From Chitinophaga costaii (lineage in GTDB: Bacteria > Bacteroidota > Bacteroidia > Chitinophagales > Chitinophagaceae), in contig NZ_FMAR01000015.1 of NCBI RefSeq assembly GCF_900094705.1, positions 62,001 through 126,000 of the forward strand: a DNA stretch of 64,000 nucleotides, given 5' to 3'. This document shows, one piece after another, positions 6,642 through 14,294 of this stretch (positions within the stretch are counted from its first letter, which is position 1; each line of letters starts with the position of its first letter). The translations under genes were made by a program, and so were the position numbers. The notes beneath the pieces are model-generated. The model was given only the letters and a program-made list of their open reading frames with translations. It was not told the origin of the DNA and searched no databases.

Positions 6642-8468
6642 ATGCAAGCACCCACATCACCCGTTATCACAACCGCTCCCATCTCCGGCTCCCGGAAAAT
6701 TTATGTGCGGGGTAACCTGTTTAACATTCAGGTACCTATGCGTGAGATAACCCTCACGCCTACACGACATGCCAATGGATCGCTCACCACGCACCATCCT
6801 GTAACGGTGTACGACGCCAGCGGACCTTATACCGATAGCCATGCGCTGATTGATGTGCGCAAAGGCTTGCCCCGCCACCGGGAAGCCTGGATCATGGACC
6901 GGGGCGATGCAGCCCCACTGCCTGGCAAAAGTAGCACCTACGGACAGGCCAGGGCCGAAAACGAAGACCTGCAACACCTGCGTTTTCACGATATTAAAAA
7001 ACCCTGGAAAGCAAAGCCCGGCAACAATGTAACCCAGCTTTACTATGCCCGCAAGGGTATCATCACTGCGGAGATGGAATATGTGGCTATCCGGGAAAAC
7101 CAACGCTTGCAACAAGCCTTCGCCACCGGCGATCCAGCACTTACCCAGCAGCATGCGGGCCACAGTTTTGGCGCCAATACGCCGGTAAACTGGATCACAC
7201 CGGAGTTTGTGCGGTCGGAGATTGCCGCTGGGCGTGCTATCATTCCCAATAATATCAACCATCCCGAAAGTGAACCGATGATCATTGGCCGCAACTTTTT
7301 GGTGAAGATCAATGCCAATATTGGCAATAGCGCCGTTACCTCCTCCATCGAAGAGGAAGTAGAAAAGGCGGTATGGGCCTGCCGCTGGGGTGCCGATACC
7401 ATCATGGATTTATCTACCGGTAAAAATATTCATGAAACGCGGGAATGGATTATCCGTAACTCACCCGTACCTATTGGCACGGTGCCAATTTACCAGGCAC
7501 TGGAAAAAGTGAATGGTAAGGCCGAACAGCTTACCTGGGAACTGTTTCGCGATACGCTGATTGAACAGGCGGAGCAAGGTGTTTCCTACTTTACCATTCA
7601 TGCCGGTGTATTGCTGCGTTATATCCCGCTTACGGCAAAACGGCTTACCGGCATAGTGTCCCGTGGGGGCAGCATTATGGCCAAGTGGTGCCTGGCCCAT
7701 CACCAGGAGAATTTCCTGTACACCCACTTTGAAGAGATCTGCGAGATCATGAAGGCATACGACGTGGCTTTCTCCCTGGGCGATGGACTGCGGCCCGGAT
7801 CAATCGCTGATGCCAATGACGCAGCGCAGTTTGCCGAACTGGATACACTGGGTGAACTCACTAAGATAGCCTGGAAACATGACGTGCAGGTAATGGTGGA
7901 AGGCCCGGGCCATGTACCCATGCACCTCATCAAAGCCAATATGGATAAGCAACTGGCCACCTGCCAGGAAGCGCCCTTTTACACTCTTGGCCCACTTACC
8001 ACGGATATTGCACCTGGTTACGATCACATCACCTCTGCCATTGGCGCGGCCATGATAGGCTGGTTTGGAACGGCTATGCTCTGTTACGTAACCCCCAAAG
8101 AACATTTAGGCTTGCCCAATAAACAGGATGTGAAAGATGGCGTCATCACTTACAAACTGGCGGCACATGCCGCCGACCTGGCGAAAGGGCATCCCGGCGC
8201 ACAGTACCGGGATAATGCGTTGAGCCAGGCCCGGTTTGAATTCCGTTGGGAAGACCAGTTTAATCTTTCCCTGGATCCGGATACGGCGCGGTCGTATCAT
8301 GATGAGTCGTTACCGGCAGATGGGGCCAAGGTGGCCCACTTCTGTTCTATGTGCGGTCCTAAATTCTGCTCCATGCAGATCACACAGGAAATACGGGCCT
8401 CCGCGGCAGAGGGCATGTTTGAAAAATCAGAAGCCTTCAAATTGCAGGATCATAATATTTATTCCTGA
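6642..8468 (+). CDS. thiC: Phosphomethylpyrimidine synthase ThiC
   Basis: A 608-residue radical SAM enzyme that converts 5-aminoimidazole ribotide to HMP phosphate, the pyrimidine half of thiamine. Seen: the N-terminal ThiC-associated region, the core with EPMIIGRNFLVKINANIGNS and DTIMDLSTG, and the C-terminal cluster motif with Cys568, Cys571 and Cys576 (CSMCGPKFC) that binds a [4Fe-4S] cluster. The start is 3 bases after the thiS stop, preceded by AAGGAGGT. Its stop overlaps the next ATG (TGATG), so the two are translationally coupled. Full length. Confidence 0.98.
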   Translation: MQAPTSPVITTAPISGSRKIYVRGNLFNIQVPMREITLTPTRHANGSLTTHHPVTVYDASGPYTDSHALIDVRKGLPRHREAWIMDRGDAAPLPGKSSTYGQARAENEDLQHLRFHDIKKPWKAKPGNNVTQLYYARKGIITAEMEYVAIRENQRLQQAFATGDPALTQQHAGHSFGANTPVNWITPEFVRSEIAAGRAIIPNNINHPESEPMIIGRNFLVKINANIGNSAVTSSIEEEVEKAVWACRWGADTIMDLSTGKNIHETREWIIRNSPVPIGTVPIYQALEKVNGKAEQLTWELFRDTLIEQAEQGVSYFTIHAGVLLRYIPLTAKRLTGIVSRGGSIMAKWCLAHHQENFLYTHFEEICEIMKAYDVAFSLGDGLRPGSIADANDAAQFAELDTLGELTKIAWKHDVQVMVEGPGHVPMHLIKANMDKQLATCQEAPFYTLGPLTTDIAPGYDHITSAIGAAMIGWFGTAMLCYVTPKEHLGLPNKQDVKDGVITYKLAAHAADLAKGHPGAQYRDNALSQARFEFRWEDQFNLSLDPDTARSYHDESLPADGAKVAHFCSMCGPKFCSMQITQEIRASAAEGMFEKSEAFKLQDHNIYS

Positions 8469-9082
8469 TGCTGATGGTGGTGTCGCACCCGCATATCTTG
8501 GAAGAGGAAGCCACTTATATCAACGCTTTATTCGATGCCGGCCTGCAGCGACTGCACCTGCGTAAGCCCTATGCTTCGGAGGAGGCCATTAAACGGCTCC
8601 TAGAACAGGTGGAGGGTCAGTATTATGCAAAAATTGCCTGGCACCAATATCATCACCTGGCTATACGGTATGGCACTAAAAGAATACACTTTCCGGAGTA
8701 TATGCGCCTGCGTTATGATGATCCGGTGTGGAAGCTGCTGAAGGATAAACAATATATACTCAGCACTTCGGTACACGCACATACCCATACCCACAGGCTG
8801 GCCCCGGAATTTAGTTACGCTTTTGTGGGACCGGTATTCGACAGTATTTCCAAAACGGGATATAAAGCATTGGAGGCAGCTACTAGAAAACGACTGCTCA
8901 TGGCAGATCTTGGCGTAGCGCGTGTAGCCATCGGCGGCATAGGGGGTCACAACTGCCAGCTATTGCAGGCCATGGGTGTCCGCAGTATTGCCGTATCCGG
9001 TGCCGTGTGGCAAAGCGGAACACCCCTGGAAGCTTTTAAAAAAATACAGGCAGTATGGCATACAACCGGCCCATCGTTTTAA
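8468..9082 (+). CDS. TenI/ThiE-like protein, first of two
   Basis: A 204-residue TIM-barrel protein of the thiamine phosphate synthase/TenI superfamily. The family pattern is kept in LHLRKP, in FVGPVFDSISKTG and in the phosphate loop IGGIGGHN...GVRSIAVSGAV. However, the Asn-Asp pair and the HLGxxD block that bind pyrophosphate and Mg in true ThiE are replaced (IAWHQYHHLAIRYGTKRIHFPEY). The complete ThiE is encoded two genes downstream. This copy is therefore more likely TenI-like, perhaps a thiazole tautomerase or a chaperone of the pathway. It starts within the thiC stop codon and overlaps thiD by 28 bases. The function is inferred, not shown. Confidence 0.8.
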   Translation: MLMVVSHPHILEEEATYINALFDAGLQRLHLRKPYASEEAIKRLLEQVEGQYYAKIAWHQYHHLAIRYGTKRIHFPEYMRLRYDDPVWKLLKDKQYILSTSVHAHTHTHRLAPEFSYAFVGPVFDSISKTGYKALEAATRKRLLMADLGVARVAIGGIGGHNCQLLQAMGVRSIAVSGAVWQSGTPLEAFKKIQAVWHTTGPSF

Positions 9083-9768
9083 GCATAGCAGGGCTAGATC
9101 CCAGCGGGGGCGCTGGCTTGCTGGCAGATATAAAAACCTTTGAGCAACATCGCTGCCTGGGTTTTGGCGTGGCTACAGCATGGACGGTGCAAACGGAAAA
9201 TAAGTTTGAACGCGTACACTGGCTATCTATCGCACAAATTTTGGAGCAGTTGCATCCTTTGCAGGATCAATACCGGCTGGCGGCAGTGAAGATTGGCATT
9301 GTACAAGATCTGCACATGCTCCAGGCAATTGTGGAGGCGCTGCCGCCGCAAGTACCCATTGTATGGGATCCGGTGATGGCTGCCAGCGCAGGCGGGGCGC
9401 TGCTTTCCAACATCAATGCTGCCATCCTGCCGGGCATTTTAAAACGCTTGTACCTGGTTACGCCCAATCTCCCGGAAAGCAGGATGTTAGGCCCGCTTTC
9501 AAACGATTGCAAGGTGTACCTCAAAGGGGGCCATGCCGAAACGGAGAAGGGTACTGATTTTTTATACGATCAGGGAGTAATGGTGCAGCGTTTTGCCGCT
9601 ACGGACATACTCCCGGGCAAACATGGTTCCGGCTGCATTCTTTCGTCTGCCATTGCAGCGGGGCTGGCCACCGGGCTGGATCTACCAGCTGCCTGTAGGC
9701 AAGCCAAAGCATATATTGAAAAAATATTAGTTAGTAATCCTAACCTTTTAGCATATCATCATGTATAA
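9055..9768 (+). CDS. thiD: HMP/HMP-phosphate kinase ThiD
   Basis: A 237-residue ribokinase-fold kinase that phosphorylates HMP and HMP phosphate to HMP pyrophosphate. Seen: the N-terminal LSIAGLDPSGGAGLLADIKTF, the WDPVMAASAGG segment, and the anion-hole motif GKHGSGC near residue 188, whose Gly-Ser-Gly-Cys is typical of ThiD. It is slightly shorter than E. coli ThiD (266 residues), with losses in the middle loops. The ATG at 9055 lies inside the preceding gene (28-base overlap), and the end overlaps thiE by 8 bases, so all are in one tightly coupled transcript. Confidence 0.94.
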   Translation: MAYNRPIVLSIAGLDPSGGAGLLADIKTFEQHRCLGFGVATAWTVQTENKFERVHWLSIAQILEQLHPLQDQYRLAAVKIGIVQDLHMLQAIVEALPPQVPIVWDPVMAASAGGALLSNINAAILPGILKRLYLVTPNLPESRMLGPLSNDCKVYLKGGHAETEKGTDFLYDQGVMVQRFAATDILPGKHGSGCILSSAIAAGLATGLDLPAACRQAKAYIEKILVSNPNLLAYHHV

Positions 9769-10378
9769 TCGTCTTCAATATATAACAGCGGATTATGCCT
9801 CCGCACAATCCGCACTGGATGCAGGTTGTGGCTGGATACAATTACGTTGTAAACAAATAACTCCTGCCATGTATCTGGCCCTGGCACAACGTGTAAAACA
9901 GTTGTGTGAAACCTACCATGCCACTTTTATCGTAAACGATGCGCTGGAAGTAGCGCTGGCATGCGGGGCGCATGGTGTACACCTGGGCCTGGAGGATGGC
10001 AGTATTGCCGCCGCCCGTACGGTGCTGGGCCATGACAAGATCATTGGAGGCACCGCTAATACGGCCGCCCATCTTCAACAGCGGGTAGCGGAAGGCTGCA
10101 ATTATATTGGCCTGGGCCCTTTACGTTTCACCAATACCAAAGAAAATTTAAGCCCCCTGCTGGGTGTGGAGGGATACCGCCGGTTGTTGTACGGGCAGCC
10201 TATCCCAATACCGGTGTACGCCATCGGCGGCATTGGCACGGAAGATATTTCCGCGCTGCGGGCGTGTGGCGCGTATGGCGTGGCGGTATCCGGCGTCATC
10301 ACACAGGCAACCGACAAAAAAAATATTGTACATCAATTTAATCAATCGCTTTATGGCAGCCTTACAGATAGCCGGTAA
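9761..10378 (+). CDS. thiE: Thiamine phosphate synthase ThiE
   Basis: A 205-residue TIM-barrel enzyme that joins HMP pyrophosphate to thiazole phosphate. The catalytic and ligand residues are intact: QLRCK near residue 27, VNDA (Asn-Asp that contacts Mg-pyrophosphate), HGVHLGLED, GLGPLRFTNTK, and the phosphate-binding IGGIGTED...GVAVSGVI. This distinguishes it from the degenerate paralogue at 8468. It overlaps thiD by 8 bases and thiG by 26 bases. Length is normal. Confidence 0.95.
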   Translation: MYNRLQYITADYASAQSALDAGCGWIQLRCKQITPAMYLALAQRVKQLCETYHATFIVNDALEVALACGAHGVHLGLEDGSIAAARTVLGHDKIIGGTANTAAHLQQRVAEGCNYIGLGPLRFTNTKENLSPLLGVEGYRRLLYGQPIPIPVYAIGGIGTEDISALRACGAYGVAVSGVITQATDKKNIVHQFNQSLYGSLTDSR

Positions 10379-11123
10379 AACATTTTCGTCCCGCTTGTTT
10401 TTGGGTACGGGCAAATTTGGTTCCCACCAGGAAATGGAAGCGTCCGTACTGGCCTCCGGTTCGGAACTGGTAACGGTGGCGTTAAAACGGGTAGACCTAC
10501 AGCAGGAACACGACGACATCTTGCAACACCTGCACCACCCGCAGGTACAGCTATTGCCCAATACTTCCGGCGCCCGGCAGGCAAAAGAGGCCATTCTCGC
10601 CGCCCAGTTGGCCAGAGAAGCCCTGGAGACCAACTGGCTGAAACTGGAAATTCATCCCGATCCTAAATACCTGCTGCCAGATGCGCTGGAAACGCTGAAA
10701 GCTACGGAAGCCCTGGCCAAACTAGGCTTCATCGTATTGCCATACATTCATGCAGACCCAGTGCTGTGCAAACAACTGGAAGATGCCGGAACCGCTGCGG
10801 TAATGCCGCTGGGCGCGCCCATTGGTACCAACAAGGGGTTGCGCACGCTAGACTTTTTGGAAATCATCATCGCCCAAAGTAAGGTGCCTGTGATTGTGGA
10901 TGCCGGCATTGGCGCGCCCTCACAGGCGGCGCAGGCCATGGAACTAGGGGCTGATGCGGTGCTGGTCAATACTGCTATTGCCACCGCCCAATATCCTGCC
11001 CGGATGGCCGCCGCATTTAAACTGGCGGTGGAAGCAGGCCGGCAGGCCTATGAAGCAGCGTTGCCGCCCGTGCGCGCCCACGCCATGGCCAGTAGCCCGC
11101 TCACGGCATTTCTCGATGCTTAA
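10353..11123 (+). CDS. thiG: Thiazole synthase ThiG
   Basis: A 256-residue TIM-barrel enzyme that forms the thiazole phosphate ring from DXP, dehydroglycine and the ThiS thiocarboxylate. The Schiff-base Lys is Lys97 in WLKLEIHPDPKYLLPD. The phosphate-site loops VIVDAGIGAPSQAAQAMELGADAVLVNTAIA are intact. The reading frame stays open upstream to 10164, but the ATG at 10353 matches the family N-terminus (MAALQIAGKTFSSRLFLGTGKF). It overlaps the end of thiE by 26 bases. thiH follows 9 bases after its stop. Confidence 0.96.
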   Translation: MAALQIAGKTFSSRLFLGTGKFGSHQEMEASVLASGSELVTVALKRVDLQQEHDDILQHLHHPQVQLLPNTSGARQAKEAILAAQLAREALETNWLKLEIHPDPKYLLPDALETLKATEALAKLGFIVLPYIHADPVLCKQLEDAGTAAVMPLGAPIGTNKGLRTLDFLEIIIAQSKVPVIVDAGIGAPSQAAQAMELGADAVLVNTAIATAQYPARMAAAFKLAVEAGRQAYEAALPPVRAHAMASSPLTAFLDA

Positions 11124-11132
11124 AACAATACC

Positions 11133-12248
11133 ATGTTCTCCGATATTTTTCATACCCACGATTGGGATGCTGTGCGCGAAAGTATTTACAGTAAAACCAG
11201 CCACGATGTGGAACGCGCCCTGCAACGCACACAGCGCACGCTGGAAGATTTTAAAGCATTGATCGCTCCCGCTGCATTGCCCTACCTGGAAACGATGGCC
11301 CGGAAAAGCCAGGCGCTCACCCGCCAGCGTTTTGGCAAAACAATACAGTTGTATGTACCCCTGTACCTGAGCAACGTATGCCAGAACATCTGTACCTACT
11401 GCGCCTTTAGCATGGACAATCTTATTCCCCGCAAAACGCTTACAGACGCAGAGATTTTAGAGGAAGTAGCCGTACTCAAAGCCATGGGGTATGAACATGT
11501 GTTGCTGGTAACTGGCGAGGCCAGTCAGCAGGTAGGAGTTGCCTACCTGCAAAATGCTATCCGCCTCATAAAGCCCTACTTTGCCAATATCTCGTTGGAA
11601 GTGCAGCCCTTGCAGGAAGCCGAATATGCTTTGCTGATAAAAGAAGGCCTGCATACCGTGTTAGTATATCAGGAAACCTACCGGGCAGCAAATTATAAAC
11701 AATACCACCCCAAAGGCCGGAAATCCAACTTCGAATACCGCCTTGCTACGCCAGACAGGCTGGGCAAAGCAGGCATCCATAAAATAGGGCTTGGTACGTT
11801 GATCGGATTGGAAGACTGGCGTACGGATGCCTGCTTTACCGCTCTACACCTGCAATACCTGGAGCAAACGTACTGGCAAACCAGGTACTCTATTTCTTTT
11901 CCCCGCCTGCGGCCCATTGCACAAGCGGAGGGTAGTAAAAGTTTTGCCCACTTCATGGAGGATGCAGAACTGGTGCAGCTTATTTGCGCTTACCGCCTGT
12001 TTCGCGACGACCTGGAAATAGCTATGTCTACCCGCGAGCAGGAAACCTTCCGCGATCATGCTGTGCAGTTGGGCATTACCAGTATGAGCGCCGGCTCCAA
12101 AACTAATCCAGGTGGTTATGCCGTGGCGCCGCAATCACTGGAACAATTTGAAATTTCAGACGAACGCAGCCCCGCCGTAATTGCAGACATGATCCGCGCA
12201 CAAGGGTACGAGCCGGTATGGAAAGACTGGGATCAAACTTTATTATGA
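11133..12248 (+). CDS. thiH: 2-iminoacetate synthase ThiH
   Basis: A 371-residue radical SAM enzyme that splits tyrosine into p-cresol and dehydroglycine, the glycine unit used by ThiG. The cluster motif is Cys83-x3-Cys87-x2-Cys90 in NVCQNICTYCAFS. The C-terminal region with SMSAGSKTNPGGY is typical of ThiH. ThiH rather than ThiO means the pathway is the anaerobe-compatible one. No thiO is present in the operon. The stop overlaps the next ATG (ATGA). Confidence 0.96.
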   Translation: MFSDIFHTHDWDAVRESIYSKTSHDVERALQRTQRTLEDFKALIAPAALPYLETMARKSQALTRQRFGKTIQLYVPLYLSNVCQNICTYCAFSMDNLIPRKTLTDAEILEEVAVLKAMGYEHVLLVTGEASQQVGVAYLQNAIRLIKPYFANISLEVQPLQEAEYALLIKEGLHTVLVYQETYRAANYKQYHPKGRKSNFEYRLATPDRLGKAGIHKIGLGTLIGLEDWRTDACFTALHLQYLEQTYWQTRYSISFPRLRPIAQAEGSKSFAHFMEDAELVQLICAYRLFRDDLEIAMSTREQETFRDHAVQLGITSMSAGSKTNPGGYAVAPQSLEQFEISDERSPAVIADMIRAQGYEPVWKDWDQTLL

Positions 12249-12958
12249 TAAAACTGGAAACTACGGAAGTACTCCGTTACTTAAAACAAATGCAGTTGCC
12301 GGAAGTAGGCATGAATGGGCAGCAACGGATAAAACAGGCCAGCGTAGCGGTGATTGGTGCTGGTGGCCTGGGCTGCCCGGTGTTGCAATACCTCGTAGCC
12401 GCCGGGGTAGGACGGGTAGGCATCTTTGACCCGGATCGTGTGGAGGTATCTAACCTGCACCGGCAAATCTTATTCACCACAGCAGATGTGGGACGTAGCA
12501 AAGTAGCGGTGGCCATAGAAAGACTGCAAGCGCAAAATCCTCATTGCAACCTGGTGGCGCATCCCTTAAGTCTTACAGCACACAACACGGATCTACTGCT
12601 TCCCTACGATTTGGTGATAGATGGCTGCGATAATTTTGCCACAAGGTACGTGGTGAATGATGCCTGTGTGAGTGGGGGCAAACCGCTGGTGTATGGCAGT
12701 ATTCTGGGGGAGGAAGGGCAGGTGGCTGTATTTAATTTACAGGGCAGTAAAAACCTGCGCCACATCTTCCCAGACCCGCCGCTGGCGGGTGATGTGCCGG
12801 ATTGTAGTGAGAATGGTGTACTGGGTACGGTGCCAGGCATCGTAGGTGCCATCATGGCTCACACAGCCATCCATATTATCCTGCAACGCCCGGTGATGGT
12901 AAATCAATACCTGCTGCTTAATACACTTACCATGGAAAGAACGGTGTTACAGTTCTAG
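12245..12958 (+). CDS. thiF: ThiS adenylyltransferase (ThiF/MoeB-type E1)
   Basis: A 237-residue E1-like adenylating enzyme that activates the ThiS C-terminus with ATP. Seen: the nucleotide loop GAGGLGCPV (about residues 35-43), DPDRVEVSNLHRQILF, and DGCDNFATRY. The PDCSENGVLG motif keeps a Cys where MoeB/ThiF enzymes have one. The two CxxC zinc pairs usual in MoeB and ThiF are absent (NLRH stands where CYRC is expected, and the C-terminal pair is missing). The ATG at 12245 overlaps the thiH stop; an in-frame ATG at 12218 would add nine unrelated residues. It is the last gene of the operon and its stop codon is shared in CTAG with the convergent HAD gene. Confidence 0.9.
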   Translation: MIKLETTEVLRYLKQMQLPEVGMNGQQRIKQASVAVIGAGGLGCPVLQYLVAAGVGRVGIFDPDRVEVSNLHRQILFTTADVGRSKVAVAIERLQAQNPHCNLVAHPLSLTAHNTDLLLPYDLVIDGCDNFATRYVVNDACVSGGKPLVYGSILGEEGQVAVFNLQGSKNLRHIFPDPPLAGDVPDCSENGVLGTVPGIVGAIMAHTAIHIILQRPVMVNQYLLLNTLTMERTVLQF

Positions 12959-13707
12959 GGTAGGTCAGGCAAACAGGCGGTAATGGCTTCCACCACCCGT
13001 TTTGTTTCTTCCGGGTCGCGAACGGGAATGGCCTGCGCGCCTGCTTCTTTGGCCGGGTAGTCATTGCCGCCGGGAAAAATGGCGTCGCCCATGAATAACA
13101 TGGCTTCCGTGGGAATGTGAAGAATATCCCGCAGTTTGCCTATGCCATAAGCCTTGTCTATACCCGGTTTGGTAACATCAATAGAAGTGGTGCCACCCAG
13201 GTGTACGGAAAATTTATCGAGGTCTTTATCCAGCAATACTTTCATTTGCTGGCGTTTTTTAAAGTCAGGGTCCCACTTTTCCTTTTCGGCCAGGGGGGCT
13301 TGTTGCCCCAGGCCAGAGTAGGTGATCTGGCTGCCCCGGTCTTCAATAATATCGCCCCAGGTGTGTGAAGGGGTATAGCCGGTGGCAGCGCCCGCCTTTT
13401 TCAATGCTGCAATGATCTGCTCTTTTTCTGCTGCCGTAAAATCTTCTGCATATAGTTTTTTCCAGGAATGTTCATATACATAAAACTGCGTACCACAGGT
13501 AGGCAGGATAGAGAGCCGGGAGCGTATAGCCGTTTCCGGTAACTGCGATAATACTTGTTTTTCAAACTGCGACCAGGCCCCCCCTGAAATAATGGCCACC
13601 TGTGCCTTTTGCAGCAATAAGGCGAGCAGCTTGCTCATCTCCGCATCCACAGTAGATTTACTGGGTGCCAAGGTACCGTCGAGGTCAAATACAAATAACT
13701 GTTTCAT
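12955..13707 (-). CDS. HAD-IIB family phosphatase
   Basis: A 250-residue HAD-superfamily hydrolase. The nucleophile motif DLDGTLAPSK has Asp8 and Asp10; motif II is IISGG, and motif IV is MGDAIFPGGNDYPAKEAG with the metal-binding acidic residues. The alpha/beta cap between motifs II and III marks the IIB subclass, which includes phosphomannomutase-like and sugar-phosphate phosphatases. The substrate cannot be read from the sequence. It converges with thiF (stops overlap in CTAG) and lies 14 bases downstream of the GreA-like gene on the same strand, so the two are probably one transcript. Confidence 0.9.
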   Translation of the reverse strand: MKQLFVFDLDGTLAPSKSTVDAEMSKLLALLLQKAQVAIISGGAWSQFEKQVLSQLPETAIRSRLSILPTCGTQFYVYEHSWKKLYAEDFTAAEKEQIIAALKKAGAATGYTPSHTWGDIIEDRGSQITYSGLGQQAPLAEKEKWDPDFKKRQQMKVLLDKDLDKFSVHLGGTTSIDVTKPGIDKAYGIGKLRDILHIPTEAMLFMGDAIFPGGNDYPAKEAGAQAIPVRDPEETKRVVEAITACLPDLP

Positions 13708-13721
13708 GCTTTTTTACCGGC

Positions 13722-14189
13722 TTAATACACGTCCAGAATGGTGGCAGTAGTGCCATTAAATGGGAAGTGCGCGCCTGCCTCCTTTTGCAGCAATAATACT
13801 GCCAATGGAGCGCTGGGAGAAAGGAAGAATACATCTTGCCCGTTTACCCGTTGCCTTCCCAGGCCTGCGGCCATGAAAAAAATGGCGGTACGGGTGTGTA
13901 TGACAGCACCTGCGGCCACCGTGTTATAAAGCGTTTGCACATCAATCGCTGATAAGGTTGCCAGTTCTGCCATGGCACTGGCTAGTTGCCGCGCATGCAT
14001 ATCTTTTTCCAGATGGCCCATGGCGCGCCCTGTTTCATACTTATCGCCGGCGGAGCTTTTTTCCTCGCTATTGGCCGCCTGCTGTGCATGAGCCATGGCC
14101 GCCCGTGCGGTGGCAATGCGCTGGGAGATCAGGTTTATTGCATATGCTTTTAAACGATGTTTGAAGTGTAATTTTTCCGAAGTACTCAT
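13722..14189 (-). CDS. GreA-like protein of unknown role
   Basis: A 155-residue soluble protein. The N-terminal half is a helical, probably coiled-coil segment (about residues 1-75, with EEKSSAGDKYETGRAM). The C-terminal half is a small beta domain with hydrophobic strands. The arrangement recalls GreA/GreB transcript cleavage factors, and similar Bacteroidota proteins are often mislabelled 3-oxoacyl-ACP synthase. The acidic tip residues needed for RNA cleavage were not identified with certainty. The ATG at 14189 is chosen over upstream codons because the family starts there. It probably shares a transcript with the HAD gene downstream. Confidence 0.65.
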   Translation of the reverse strand: MSTSEKLHFKHRLKAYAINLISQRIATARAAMAHAQQAANSEEKSSAGDKYETGRAMGHLEKDMHARQLASAMAELATLSAIDVQTLYNTVAAGAVIHTRTAIFFMAAGLGRQRVNGQDVFFLSPSAPLAVLLLQKEAGAHFPFNGTTATILDVY

Positions 14190-14248
14190 CCGGATAAATA
14201 TACAAGTATCCGGTGAGTTAATCCGTGCGATGGTATAGTAGAATAAAA

Positions 14249-14283
14249 AACGCCGGGGCATCCCTAGCAGATGCCCCGGCGTT
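14249..14283 (-). terminator. Rho-independent terminator of the chitinase gene
   Basis: AACGCCGGGGCATC and GATGCCCCGGCGTT form a perfect 14-base stem with a 7-base loop. On the minus strand it is followed by TTTTTT and lies 11 bases after the chitinase stop, so it ends that transcript before the GreA-like gene. Confidence 0.93.
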
Positions 14284-14294
14284 TGCAAGGTAGA

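Noticed and set aside
10164..10352. 63-residue N-terminal extension of ThiG
   Set aside because: It overlaps thiE in another frame, is Cys/Arg rich, and family members start at the ATG at 10353.
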